This document shows positions 1-8,604 of a stretch of 64,000 nt of DNA, piece after piece. Position 1 is the stretch's first letter; each line of letters starts with the position of its first letter. Below the pieces are notes generated by a model. It was given only the letters and a program-made list of their open reading frames with translations, was not told the origin of the DNA and ran no database searches. The DNA comes from Clostridiales bacterium (GTDB lineage: Bacteria; Bacillota; Clostridia; Oscillospirales; CAG-272): the NCBI GenBank assembly GCA_022791195.1, contig JAAVYP010000004.1, positions 17,240-81,239 on the forward strand. Direction: 5' to 3'. The position numbers and the translations under genes are program-made.

Positions 1-907
1 AAGCGGCGCCGGTGGTAAGCCGCTGTTTGACCCGCTCCTTGAGTGTTTTTTCGGTGATGGTGTCTGCCTGATCTTCTGACGGAATTTCTGTGTCGTCCGA
101 CACCACGGTATACTGTTCTCTGTCGTATTGCTCGATCAGGGCGTAAAAGGCGTCTTCATCGGTGATGGCGCCGTCCATCTCTTTTGCTTTTGCCAGCGCC
201 GTTAGGTAAGCCGCCTCTTTTTCTTCATCGTCAGCGTCCTCGTCATAGTCCGCCTCGATCTTCAGGGAAATAAAATCTGCCTTATAAATTTCCCCTTTAT
301 TATCTTCGGCATACCGGCTGTATTCGTCTTCTGTGAACGTATATCCGTTATAAAGCTTATAAAAATACTCATTGGCCAGCATGTGAATTTCATAGCAGGC
401 CTTGACGGTTTCTTCGGTGACGAGCTTTCCGTAATTTTTCTGCAAAAAGGCATTCAGATCCTCAAAGCCCTGCTCTTTGCCGTAGTCGGCCATTTCTTGG
501 AGCTCATCGGCAAGCATCTGCTTGTCCTCTTCCGAAAGAGTCATGCCGTCAGCGCGCGCGCCTTCAGCCAAAGAAAGAAACATAGTCGTTGTTTCTAAGG
601 TTTGGTCTGCGAAATAATCAAACCAGGTATAGCCTTCTTGGTCGCTCATCGTGCAGTTTTGATTTTTAAGCGGCATATTCAAATCGATAATATACGAAAT
701 ATACGCGCTGTACTGCTGGCAATAGTTAAAAAAATTAGTGGCTAAATAATACTGGAACATATCCCCTGTGATCTCAAAATGCTCGCTTTTGACAATCACA
801 GCGGCCGCCACATCGTCCCCATTTTTCTTGTCCTTGCAGCCAGAGAATACACCGGCACACAAAAGTACCGCGACGAGCAGCAACGCAATTCTTTTTTTCA
901 GTTTCAT
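1..907 (-). CDS. Foldase-like (SurA/PrsA N-domain) lipoprotein, partial
   Basis: The gene runs off the left edge of the window, so only the first 302 codons are visible. The start at 907 is preceded by GGAGATTA. The N-terminus is a lipoprotein signal: a KLKKR positive stretch, a hydrophobic LLLVAVLLCAG core and the lipobox FSGC, with the Cys near residue 22. The mature part is acidic and helical, with a MFQYYLATNFF-like segment and a long Glu/Asp-rich stretch. This resembles the N-terminal chaperone domain of PrsA/SurA foldases. A parvulin catalytic domain would lie outside the window, so the foldase reading is an inference from helical pattern and lipoprotein nature. It would act on the outer face of the membrane. 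Its likely promoter is about 320 nt upstream. Confidence 0.65.
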   Translation of the reverse strand, partial: MKLKKRIALLLVAVLLCAGVFSGCKDKKNGDDVAAAVIVKSEHFEITGDMFQYYLATNFFNYCQQYSAYISYIIDLNMPLKNQNCTMSDQEGYTWFDYFADQTLETTTMFLSLAEGARADGMTLSEEDKQMLADELQEMADYGKEQGFEDLNAFLQKNYGKLVTEETVKACYEIHMLANEYFYKLYNGYTFTEDEYSRYAEDNKGEIYKADFISLKIEADYDEDADDEEKEAAYLTALAKAKEMDGAITDEDAFYALIEQYDREQYTVVSDDTEIPSEDQADTITEKTLKERVKQRLTTGAA

Positions 908-1064
908 ATTAATCTCCATTCCGCCGCCCTGCGGCACAAATCGTTAGCAGCCGTACATAAGATCGAATCGGATTTGCGCTTATGTAATCACCGCTCTCTT
1001 TCTTATTTATATACGATTGAATCCTGCCTGAATTTACGGGAAATATCCCGGGGAAAGATCCCAG

Positions 1065-1099
1065 CATAAAGTACAACATAAAGCACGACATAAAGTCGG
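1065..1099. repeat. Three tandem 12-bp repeats in the lipoprotein leader
   Basis: The unit CATAAAGTACAA recurs with small changes at 1065, 1077 and 1089. It lies in the ~310-nt leader between the promoter at 1231-1259 and the lipoprotein start. No known riboswitch is recognised in the 908-1276 interval. Confidence 0.7.
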
Positions 1100-1230
1100 A
1101 AAAAGTTTCCTTTATGATACGCAAAAAACACACATTTTTGGGTTGCCAAATGCAGATTTTTTACCGGTCTTTCTTGCTTCTCCTGTTGGGCAAAAGGCTT
1201 GATCTGACAGCATTTTTCGGTGTTTCTCTC

Positions 1231-1259
1231 ATTATACTATATCGACTCTGCAAATGCAA
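1231..1259 (-). promoter_or_regulatory. Sigma-A-like promoter for the foldase-like lipoprotein
   Basis: Read on the minus strand, TTGCAT (1254-1259) is followed after 17 bp by TATAAT (1231-1236). It lies just downstream of the GT-CsaB stop codon and would give a leader of about 310 nt. Confidence 0.6.
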
Positions 1260-1276
1260 GGAAAGTCCGGATTTTG

Positions 1277-3493
1277 TCAACCGATTGTCTCACTTAGCAG
1301 CGCGTCCATTCTGGCAAAGCTTTCCTTGTTTTTTTCTTTCATCGCCTGGGCCTTTTTCTGCAAGAGAGACTTATCTTCCCGCATGGCTTCGTCGGCAAAA
1401 CGCTGCAGCGCCGCTTCATCGATCCCGGCGGCAGGCATCAGCTTGGGATTGTCCAGTTCGGCAAACAGCGCGTCTACCTTGGGATCATACGACAAGCCAA
1501 TAATCGGTACCCCTGCTGCGGCCGCGCAAATCAAGATATGCAGCCGCATGCCGCAGACAAAGGCCGCCTTGGCCAGTGTTGTGTACATCTCTGAAGAAGA
1601 GAGCTGCTCAATACAAAGTCCCCCGCATTTTTCACAAACCGCCCGGCAAATGGACAAATCCTTTTCCTTCTGCATCGGCAAAAACAAGGGCACAAGACCA
1701 TAAGTTTTCTTCACATAAAGACAAAAACGCACCAGCTTGTCCTGGACTTCCCGGTCCAGCCACTTCCATGCACGCAGAGATATGGCAAAATAAGCCTGTC
1801 CCGGGGCAAGACCCGCGCCAGCCAGCCAATGCCGGCACCAGCCTTCATCGGCCCCCTTCATGCAAAACACGGGGTCGGCCGTCACCAGCACGCCGTCCGT
1901 CCTGACGCCCAGCTCCTCTAACATTTGCAAGGAAGCACGGTCTCGCACGACAATATCATTTACCTGGGCCAAGGCTTTGGCCGCCCGCTGTTTATCTCGT
2001 TCTGAGGCAAACGGGCCGATGCCGTTGGCAAACAGCATCGTGCGAATGCCTGCACATTTGGCCAGCCGCAGCACCCATGTGTAATAAAGCAAAGAGCGCG
2101 AGCTGGTCACTGACTGTAACAGGCTGCCGCCGCCATAAATCAACACCTTGCCCCGGCGCAGCACATGCGCCATCATCACCGGATGGAATCGATTGATGCT
2201 GTGCACCCCAAACATCCGTCTTGTCTGCTTGGGCCGCCGGGAAAGAACCGTGAGCCGCGCATCCGGATATTCGCCGTGAATACGCTCTAATATCACCTGC
2301 AAAAGGGCGTCGTCCCCCTTATTGCCAAAGCCATAATAACCATTCAGCAGAACCTCTCCCTGCCGATACCACGCATAGGGCTTCATGGCTTGGTAAACAT
2401 CCATCGCGTCCTTGGCCATTTTATCGATTGAATAATGGGCCTCGACAATCGAACGGTTGTACGCGCCCATACGCGCTTTTTCCTCTTCCGACAGGGCGAA
2501 GGCCTCGCGCAAAGAAGCGATCAGGGTCGGCACGTCCGCCATGGCCCGTCCGCGGCAGGTAAAGTTTGTGTCCAAAGCCTCCTGCAGAATCGTCTCGCGA
2601 AACAGGCCTAAATTTCCCTGCGAACCGGATAGGATCGTCACGCACTCGGCGCTCATGGCCTCCAGCGCCGCGCGGGAAACCCCCACAAAAATGTCCCCCC
2701 AGGCGCAAAACTGATTAATATCGGTTCTGGCCCCTGTCAGAATCAAAACCCGCCGGCCGATTTGCTCATTGGCGGCCTCTGCTTCCTTTTTCAGTCTGGC
2801 AAAGGCGGTGCCGCCGCCCACCATCACGATTTGCATATCCGGATATTCACCCGCCAGTGCTTTGGCGGCTTCGACGAGATGAAAGCCGATATGCGCCGCT
2901 TCGTTATCAATACGCGAAACATACAAAACCCGCGGGCCGTTCTCTTTTAGGCCAAATTCACGCTTCACCCGGGAAGCATCTGTCTCTTTGCGATACCGCG
3001 CGGTGTCGATGCCGTTAATGGTAATCGAAATCGTGTCCGAGGGAACCTTGTAGTTGCGAATTAAATATTCTTTGATATCATAGCTGACCGCCAGCGTCCT
3101 CTCGCCCCAATTAGAAATGAGCTTCCAGAACAGGCTGACGTCATAGGTTCCGTGCGCGCTGGTCACAAACCGGAATTTTAAGCGCTTGGCTAACAGTCCG
3201 CATAGAAAAGCAGGGATGCGCGCATGCGCATGGACCACATCAAACCGCTCTTTTTTAATCAGCGCTTTTAGTAACCGATAGCTTTGCAGAACACAGCGCG
3301 GCTTCTTTGAATGCAGGGGAATGCGCACATGCTTCACGCCGGCTTCGGCCAATTCAGAAACATACACCCCCCCGTTTGAGGCCACGCTCACATCATATCC
3401 GTTCTTTTTCAGCGCTTTTGCCAATTCGGTGATATGCGTTTCGGCGCCGCCGATATCAAGGGCCATGGTCGTCAACAATATTTTATCCGCCAT
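1277..3493 (-). CDS. csaB: Glycosyltransferase family 4 - CsaB polysaccharide pyruvyltransferase fusion
   Basis: 738 residues in two domains. Residues 1 to about 370 are a GT-B glycosyltransferase: GGAETHI near the N-terminus, HAHARIPAF, SAHGTYD, and a VSRIDNE donor-domain start. Residues about 377-738 match the CsaB pyruvyltransferase family: GYYGFGNKGDDALL, YGGGSLLQ, ANGIGPF and a CGMRLHILICAA C-terminal motif. CsaB adds pyruvate ketals to the secondary wall polymer that anchors SLH-domain S-layer proteins. The attached GT presumably builds or modifies the same glycan. The start at 3493 has GAGAGGA upstream. The reading frame is continuous, so this is a true fusion and not a frameshift artefact. 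The domain assignments are clear; the exact sugar substrate is unknown. Confidence 0.88.
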   Translation of the reverse strand: MADKILLTTMALDIGGAETHITELAKALKKNGYDVSVASNGGVYVSELAEAGVKHVRIPLHSKKPRCVLQSYRLLKALIKKERFDVVHAHARIPAFLCGLLAKRLKFRFVTSAHGTYDVSLFWKLISNWGERTLAVSYDIKEYLIRNYKVPSDTISITINGIDTARYRKETDASRVKREFGLKENGPRVLYVSRIDNEAAHIGFHLVEAAKALAGEYPDMQIVMVGGGTAFARLKKEAEAANEQIGRRVLILTGARTDINQFCAWGDIFVGVSRAALEAMSAECVTILSGSQGNLGLFRETILQEALDTNFTCRGRAMADVPTLIASLREAFALSEEEKARMGAYNRSIVEAHYSIDKMAKDAMDVYQAMKPYAWYRQGEVLLNGYYGFGNKGDDALLQVILERIHGEYPDARLTVLSRRPKQTRRMFGVHSINRFHPVMMAHVLRRGKVLIYGGGSLLQSVTSSRSLLYYTWVLRLAKCAGIRTMLFANGIGPFASERDKQRAAKALAQVNDIVVRDRASLQMLEELGVRTDGVLVTADPVFCMKGADEGWCRHWLAGAGLAPGQAYFAISLRAWKWLDREVQDKLVRFCLYVKKTYGLVPLFLPMQKEKDLSICRAVCEKCGGLCIEQLSSSEMYTTLAKAAFVCGMRLHILICAAAAGVPIIGLSYDPKVDALFAELDNPKLMPAAGIDEAALQRFADEAMREDKSLLQKKAQAMKEKNKESFARMDALLSETIG

Positions 3494-3539
3494 CCAAAAT
3501 CCTCTCTAATGCCAACTCTCGTTTTTGTTGCTTCATACG

Positions 3540-3569
3540 AATCGGCGCACGAATGTGCGCCGATTTTTC
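3540..3569. terminator. GC-rich hairpin between the MORN gene and GT-CsaB
   Basis: The arms ATCGGCGCAC and GTGCGCCGAT (10 bp) surround loop GAAT. The T-run follows on the plus strand, whereas both flanking genes are on the minus strand. It is therefore either a weak minus-strand terminator or a barrier to antisense transcription. Confidence 0.6.
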
Positions 3570-3576
3570 AGTCGTC

Positions 3577-4581
3577 TTATTCGTCCAACACTATGGTTCC
3601 GTTTGAGAATTTGCCGGTATAGGTCCGGCCGCTGGGCCATTTATAGGTGCCCGTGCCGTTTGGCTGATCCGCGCTGAAATCGCCGGTATAGCTCTCGCCG
3701 TTTTTCCACGTATACGTGCCGGTTCCCTCTTTTTTATCATCGACAAATTCACCGGTGTAGACATCGCCATTCGCATAGGTCATGGTGCCCATGCCGTTTT
3801 TTAAATTGCCGGAAAAATTGCCTTCATAAGAGTCTCCGCCGGCATAAGTCTGTTTGCCGGCACCCTCGCGCAGGTTGTTGACAAAGTTCCCGGTATAGCT
3901 GTCTCCGTTTGAAAAGGTCATAGTTCCCTGGCCTGAACGCACGCCGTCCTTAAAGCTGCCTTGGTAGATATCCCCGTTTTTAAAGGTATAGGTCCCCTCG
4001 CCCGAAATGACGTCGTTGACAAAGGTTCCCTCATAGACATCGCCGTCCTCAAAGACATACTTGCCCTGGCCGTGTTTCAGCATCTTTTTGGTTTCGCCCT
4101 TGTACACATCCCCGTTGGAATACGCAATTGTGTTGTTGCTGGCCCGCACTCTGGCCGTTTTGTCTGAATACACAACCAGGCCGTTTGTCGGGTCGCCCGA
4201 GCCGTTTACCCGTCCGATATATTTCACCGTGGTCGTTTCCTCTGCCCGCACAATTTTATAGGACATATAGCGGAATCCGGCTAAGAATAAAATTAAAAAC
4301 ATCAAAAGCACGGCCAGCAGCGCCACAATGAATATATTGCGTAAAATCATGCCGATGGTGCGGTGCTTCTTCGGCCTCTTGGCGGCCGCTGACGGCGTGC
4401 GCGGCCTTGCGGACGCCTGCGTGCTGCCGGCAGGTCTTGCCCCGCCCGACGCACTGCGCACCGGTCTGTGTGCGGGGCGCGGTCTTTGTTGGCCGGCGCC
4501 TTGCGGACGCTGGCCGGAAGGCGTGTTTCGGCGTGCCCCCTGATTCTGGTTTGATCTGGGTCCCCTTCCCTGATTATCCAT
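3577..4581 (-). CDS. MORN-repeat membrane protein
   Basis: About 334 residues from the start at 4581, chosen because AGGAAAG precedes it; an upstream in-frame ATG at 4617 has no such site. The order is a basic, Gly/Gln/Arg/Pro-rich disordered N-terminus of ~75 residues, one membrane helix (NIFIVALLAVLLMFLILFLAG), a ~45-residue linker, then seven full and one partial MORN repeats of about 23 residues (pattern GDxYxGxFxxxxxxGxGTYTxxN). The orientation is most likely a cytoplasmic basic tail with the MORN array outside. MORN repeats bind lipids or act as scaffolds in other systems; the function here is unknown. It lies in the minus-strand run after serS and ahead of the GT-CsaB fusion, so a role in envelope assembly is possible but unproven. 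Confidence 0.85.
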   Translation of the reverse strand: MDNQGRGPRSNQNQGARRNTPSGQRPQGAGQQRPRPAHRPVRSASGGARPAGSTQASARPRTPSAAAKRPKKHRTIGMILRNIFIVALLAVLLMFLILFLAGFRYMSYKIVRAEETTTVKYIGRVNGSGDPTNGLVVYSDKTARVRASNNTIAYSNGDVYKGETKKMLKHGQGKYVFEDGDVYEGTFVNDVISGEGTYTFKNGDIYQGSFKDGVRSGQGTMTFSNGDSYTGNFVNNLREGAGKQTYAGGDSYEGNFSGNLKNGMGTMTYANGDVYTGEFVDDKKEGTGTYTWKNGESYTGDFSADQPNGTGTYKWPSGRTYTGKFSNGTIVLDE

Positions 4582-4708
4582 GTTCTCTTTCCTTTCCTGC
4601 GCACAGGCTTTCACCAAATGCGCTTGTTACATGCGTTTTTCAACGGCGCTTTCCGAAATCATTCCATTCGGATTTATTTTTCCCGGGTTCGCTTCCCGCC
4701 GGTTCCGC

Positions 4709-5200
4709 TTAGCCGCTAAAAACATTTTTCAGCATTTGCAGCAATTCGGGTATCACGGCGGCCAAAATAACAGCGGCAACGGCAAACAAAACAATCGCGA
4801 TGACTACCGTCACGACATTCGCGTTTTTCGCGTCATACCGCATCGAGGCCCGCAGCTTGGTTTCAGGCAAAATATAATAGCGTGCCTCCAGCATGACAAT
4901 CTGCTTTTTCTTTTTCTTCGTTATCACACGGCCCGGCACAATGCCCACATATTTATGCGCGGCCCCCCGCTCGCTTAACATAAACCGCAGCAGCCATTCG
5001 CTCTTAAACCCAAGCTCGGCCGCCCGCAGTGCCTTTTCGGGGGTGTCTGCCCCCGCCCGAATCAGCGTTCTGATCATCCGTCCCGGCCATTTCATTTGAT
5101 ACAGCATGCCAAGGCAGGCCGCCGCAATGCCGACCACAAAACCCATGAGCACAAAGCGCAGATTGGGCTGTGCGGTGTAGGTGAATATTTCTTGAAACAA
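4709..5200 (-). CDS. Uncharacterised membrane protein, 163 aa
   Basis: I do not recognise the family. A TTG start at 5200 is preceded by GAAAGGTG, 14 nt after the serS stop, so it is probably co-transcribed with serS. There is a first membrane helix at residues ~15-37 (RFVLMGFVVGIAAACLGM), a basic cytoplasmic-looking middle with a KKKKK run near residue 95-100, and a second long hydrophobic helix near residues 128-152. The central part (ADTPEKALRAAELG) looks helical. A hairpin topology with both ends on the same side is likely. Confidence 0.75.
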   Translation of the reverse strand: MFQEIFTYTAQPNLRFVLMGFVVGIAAACLGMLYQMKWPGRMIRTLIRAGADTPEKALRAAELGFKSEWLLRFMLSERGAAHKYVGIVPGRVITKKKKKQIVMLEARYYILPETKLRASMRYDAKNANVVTVVIAIVLFAVAAVILAAVIPELLQMLKNVFSG

Positions 5201-5214
5201 AGCTGCACCTTTCT

Positions 5215-6498
5215 TTATTGCGGCCGCAGTACGGTTTTTCCGCCCATGTACGGCTGCAATGCTTCGGGAATGGTCACACTGCCATCCTCTTGATAATGAT
5301 TTTCCATAAACGCAATCAGCATACGCGGCGGTGCCACACAGGTGTTGTTCAGCGTATGCGCCAGATAATTTCCGTTTTCCGATTTGACACGGATTTTAAG
5401 CCGCCTTGCCTGCGCGTCGCCCAAGTTCGAGCAGGAGCCAACCTCAAAATATTTCTTTTGCCGCGGGCTCCAGGCTTCTACATCCACACTTTTCACCTTC
5501 AAATCAGCCAAATCGCCCGAACAGCATTCTAAGGTTCTGACCGGAATTTCCAGTGTTCTGAAAAAGGCCACGGTTGTCTGCCAAAGGGTGTCAAACCATA
5601 GGGGCGACTCTTCAGGCTTGCAGACCACGATCATTTCCTGCTTTTCAAACTGGTGAATGCGGTAAACGCCCCGTTCCTCAATCCCATGCGCGCCCTTTTC
5701 CTTGCGGAAACAGGGACTATAGGAGGTCAGCTTGCAGGGCAGCGACTGCTCGGGAATGTGGCTGTCAATAAATTTGCCGATCATCGAATGCTCTGAGGTA
5801 CCGATCAGATACAGATCCTCTCCCTCAATCTTATACATCATGGCGTCCATCTCGGCAAAGCTCATTACGCCCGAAGCCACCTGGCTGCGGATCATATAAG
5901 GCGGAATGCAATAGGTAAAGCCCTTGTCGATCATAAAATCCCGGGCATAGGACAAGATCGCGCTGTAGAGTCTGGCCACATCGCCCATCATATAATAGAA
6001 GCCGTTTCCGGCCACCCGGCCGGCGCTGTCTAAATCTAACCCGTTGAGTCTTTCCATAATCTCGGTGTGATATGGAATTTCATAGTCGGGCACAACCGGT
6101 TCGCCAAAACGCTCTCTTTCTACATTTTCCGAATCATCCTTGCCGATCGGAACCGAAGGGTCAATGATGTTTGGAATCACACTCATGACCTTGGTCAGCG
6201 CCTCGTCCAGCTCGCGGCCGTCGGCCGTTAACTGCTCCAAACGATCAGCAAATTCAGCGACCTTTTTCTTAGTCTGCTCGGCTTCTTCTTTTTTGCCCTG
6301 GGCCATCAGCCCGCCGATTTCCTTGGAAAGAGCGTTTCGCTGGGCACGCAGGGTCTGTTCCTCTTGTCCGGCTGCCCGCTTTTGATCGTACAGGCTGATT
6401 GCCTCATCCACAAGGGGCAGCTTCTCGTCCTGAAACTTTTTCTTTATATTTTCCTTTACAAGCTCGGGATTTTCCCGCAAAAATTTAATATCCAGCAT
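5215..6498 (-). CDS. serS: Seryl-tRNA synthetase
   Basis: 427 residues, typical length. Residues 1-110 form the long antiparallel coiled coil that holds the tRNA long arm. The class II catalytic core follows, with the TSE motif (LIGTSEHSMIG), motif 2 around SPCFRKEKGAHG, and motif 3 near the C-terminus. Motif 3 reads TLNNTCVAPPRMLIAFMEN instead of the usual LNGSGLAVGRTL of E. coli and B. subtilis enzymes; the catalytic Arg is retained. It charges tRNA-Ser, and also tRNA-Sec where present. It follows parB by 14 nt, leaving no room for a T-box leader, so it is likely expressed from the parA promoter or an internal one. Confidence 0.95.
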   Translation of the reverse strand: MLDIKFLRENPELVKENIKKKFQDEKLPLVDEAISLYDQKRAAGQEEQTLRAQRNALSKEIGGLMAQGKKEEAEQTKKKVAEFADRLEQLTADGRELDEALTKVMSVIPNIIDPSVPIGKDDSENVERERFGEPVVPDYEIPYHTEIMERLNGLDLDSAGRVAGNGFYYMMGDVARLYSAILSYARDFMIDKGFTYCIPPYMIRSQVASGVMSFAEMDAMMYKIEGEDLYLIGTSEHSMIGKFIDSHIPEQSLPCKLTSYSPCFRKEKGAHGIEERGVYRIHQFEKQEMIVVCKPEESPLWFDTLWQTTVAFFRTLEIPVRTLECCSGDLADLKVKSVDVEAWSPRQKKYFEVGSCSNLGDAQARRLKIRVKSENGNYLAHTLNNTCVAPPRMLIAFMENHYQEDGSVTIPEALQPYMGGKTVLRPQ

Positions 6499-6512
6499 TT
6501 CTTACGCTTCCT

Positions 6513-7394
6513 CTATTCATCTTCTAAAATATTATGCCCGCAAATCTGTTTTAGCAGAGCTTCTAAATCATCATCATCTTCAAAAAACAATTCGATTTTC
6601 TGGCTGCGGCCGCCATAGGCTATGTTCACCCGCCGGCCAAGCATCCGCTGGGCTTTGGCCGCCAACCGGCCGACATAATCCACTTCGCCGCCCGTCGGCT
6701 CTTTCCCGACAGAAGCGACCGGCTGCTGATTTTTCTTTCGCACCAACCCTTCCGCCTCTCGCACCGACATGTTTTTTTCCTCTATCATATCGGCGCACGC
6801 GAGCATGTCGTCGGTATTTTTCAAGCCGAGCAGGGTGCGGGCATGTCCCGCGCTGAGCTGGCCTGCGCCCACCCGCTGCAAAAGCGGTTCGGGCAGGTCT
6901 AAGAGCCGCAGCATATTGGCAATCGCCGGCCGGCTTTTGCCGATTCGCTTCGCGATGCCCTCTTGGGTCAGGCCGTATTCTTCAATCAGCGCCTTGTATC
7001 CAAGTGCTTCTTCCAGCGGGTTCAGATCCTCTCGCTGGATATTCTCTATCAGCGCGACTTCGGCTGTCTTTTGATCGTCATAATCAGAGATAATCACCGG
7101 CACTTCGGATAGGCCCGCCATTTTCGCGGCACGCCAGCGCCGCTCTCCCGCGATGATTTCATAAAATCCGCCTGCGGCCGGCCGGACAATGATGGGTTGT
7201 ATCAAGCCATGCACAGCGATCGAATCGGCCAGCGCCGAAAGTCCCTCCTGATCAAAGGTTTTGCGGGGCTGGTCGGCCCGCGGTTCAATATCAGCCAGCC
7301 GCAGCATGTTGACGCCTGAGGCCGCTTCTTCTGTATTATCGACAAAAATTGCGTCCAGTCCGCGGCCAAGGCCGCTTGTCCTTGTCTTTGCCAT
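6513..7394 (-). CDS. parB: Chromosome partitioning protein ParB (Spo0J)
   Basis: 293 residues. The order is an N-terminal ParA-interacting tail (SGLGRGLDAIF), the CTPase/ParB core with GERRWRAAKMAG and the ENIQREDLNPLEEA motif, a helix-turn-helix (TQEGIAKRIGKSRPAIANMLRLL), and a C-terminal dimerisation domain. It loads at parS, slides as a CTP-dependent clamp, recruits SMC and stimulates ParA. A perfect parS copy lies about 1.1 kb away at 8533-8548. It is preceded by parA with a 68-nt gap and followed by serS. Confidence 0.96.
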   Translation of the reverse strand: MAKTRTSGLGRGLDAIFVDNTEEAASGVNMLRLADIEPRADQPRKTFDQEGLSALADSIAVHGLIQPIIVRPAAGGFYEIIAGERRWRAAKMAGLSEVPVIISDYDDQKTAEVALIENIQREDLNPLEEALGYKALIEEYGLTQEGIAKRIGKSRPAIANMLRLLDLPEPLLQRVGAGQLSAGHARTLLGLKNTDDMLACADMIEEKNMSVREAEGLVRKKNQQPVASVGKEPTGGEVDYVGRLAAKAQRMLGRRVNIAYGGRSQKIELFFEDDDDLEALLKQICGHNILEDE

Positions 7395-7462
7395 ATTTTT
7401 CTCCCTGTCTTTTGCAAAGGATTCTTGTTTTCTCGCGAAAGAATCCCTCGTTTTTCATCCAT

Positions 7463-8248
7463 TTATCCGTTATTGGTGCGGTCGGCCAGCTCTTTGGCAA
7501 TCGCCGCGTAGGCCTCTGCCCCTTTTGAATATTTATCGTAATATCGAATCGGCTTGCCGTATGAAGGCGCCTCTGAAAGCCGCACATTTCTTGGCACGGG
7601 TGTTTTAAAAATCCGTTCCCGATAGTATTTCTTGATCTCTTCTAACACTTGCAGCGAAAGATTCAGCCGGCCGTTGAACATGGTGATCAAAATTCCCGTG
7701 ATATCCAACGCCGAATTGTAGTGCTTTTTCACCTGTTTAATCGTCATGGCCAGCTGGGAAAGTCCCTCTAAGGCGAAAAATTCACACTGCATGGGAATGA
7801 CCACCCCTTCGGCAGCCGCCAACGCATTGATCGTCAAAATCCCCAGCGAAGGCGGACAGTCGATGATCACGTAATCAAACGCAAACTGCGCCTCCTCTAA
7901 GGCGCGGCGAAAACGACCCTCCCGGTTATCGGCCCCCACCAGTTCAAATTCAGCGCCGGCCAAATTCATATTGGCAGGCAGCAACCATAAATTTTGAAAC
8001 GCGGTTTTGATACAGGCAGAGCTTAGCTCCACCCGTGAGATAAGCACATCATAGGCCGTTGCCTGCATGCCGCGCTTGTTCGCGCCCACGCCGCTGGTTG
8101 TATTCCCCTGCGGGTCCAAATCAACTAACAAAACCCGATAACCCATAAACCCAAGCTCGGCTGCTATGTTGATGGCTGACGTGGTTTTGCCAATTCCGCC
8201 TTTTTGGTTGGCAAACGCAATCACTTTCGCTTTTTTCGCCTGCTGCAT
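7463..8248 (-). CDS. parA: Chromosome partitioning ATPase ParA (Soj)
   Basis: 261 residues. It has a deviant Walker A KGGIGKTTSAIN, Walker A' DLDPQGNTTSG, and Walker B VIIDCPPSLG. It is a MinD-type ATPase that dimerises on nucleoid DNA and, with ParB, separates origins and regulates DnaA in Bacillus. The start at 8248 has GGGGGACGAG upstream, and a strong promoter is visible at 8282-8310. It is the first gene of a parA-parB-serS-163 aa unit. Confidence 0.96.
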   Translation of the reverse strand: MQQAKKAKVIAFANQKGGIGKTTSAINIAAELGFMGYRVLLVDLDPQGNTTSGVGANKRGMQATAYDVLISRVELSSACIKTAFQNLWLLPANMNLAGAEFELVGADNREGRFRRALEEAQFAFDYVIIDCPPSLGILTINALAAAEGVVIPMQCEFFALEGLSQLAMTIKQVKKHYNSALDITGILITMFNGRLNLSLQVLEEIKKYYRERIFKTPVPRNVRLSEAPSYGKPIRYYDKYSKGAEAYAAIAKELADRTNNG

Positions 8249-8281
8249 GGCTCGTCCCCCTTATCTCTAAATATATATACT

Positions 8282-8310
8282 ATTATATCTTTTGACGTAC
8301 AAAAAGTCAA
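8282..8310 (-). promoter_or_regulatory. parA promoter
   Basis: On the minus strand TTGACT (8305-8310) is followed after 17 bp by TATAAT (8282-8287). The spacer begins a TTGAC/GTCAA inverted repeat. A second dyad, GACAT and ATGTC around TCATG, lies just upstream at 8314-8328, so autoregulation is plausible. Confidence 0.75.
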
Positions 8311-8499
8311 TAAGACATTCATGATGTCAACAATATATTCCGAAGCTACCCCCCTTGTTAAACGGGCGGGCCTTTATAAGGGGGTACGGAAAGTTGATCT
8401 TTTTAAAGGGGTGCATTCGTAACGATAAGGCTTCTTTTTTCTGCCTGTGCAGGGTTTTCCCCCCGTGCCAGCTTGCTTGCACATGCCAACTTGCTTGCC

Positions 8500-8519
8500 C
8501 GAGCAAGCAGGCTTGCTCG
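8500..8519. repeat. 20-bp palindrome next to parS
   Basis: Arms CGAGCAAGC and GCTTGCTCG are separated by AG. The motif is preceded by two ...CTTGCTTGC... repeats at 8471 and 8490. Its function is unknown; it may be part of the noc 3' region. Confidence 0.6.
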
Positions 8520-8524
8520 TACAG

Positions 8525-8556
8525 AAAGGGGATGTTTCACGTGAAACATCCCCTTT
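8525..8556. promoter_or_regulatory. parS: parS centromere site within a 32-bp perfect palindrome
   Basis: TGTTTCACGTGAAACA at 8533-8548 is an exact match to the bacterial parS consensus bound by ParB. The symmetry extends outward through AAAGGGGA and TCCCCTTT, giving a perfect 32-bp palindrome. It lies 49 bp past the noc stop. On the minus strand its last arm ends in TTT, so it could also help terminate noc transcripts. Confidence 0.95.
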
Positions 8557-8604
8557 ACCCCTTGCCTTGATCGCTGACCGCTTGTCCACATCATGCTCCC
8601 TTTT

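Noticed and set aside
1040..1062. NBS-like sequence near TTCCCGGGAA
   Set aside because: The centre has an extra G and the arms do not match the Noc-site consensus.
6499..6512. T-box riboswitch before serS
   Set aside because: Only 14 nt separate parB from serS, far too short for a T-box leader.
8347..8390. Stem pairing TACCCCCCTT with AAGGGGGTA as a regulatory RNA
   Set aside because: The pairing is short with a long AT/GC-mixed loop and no support from neighbouring features.
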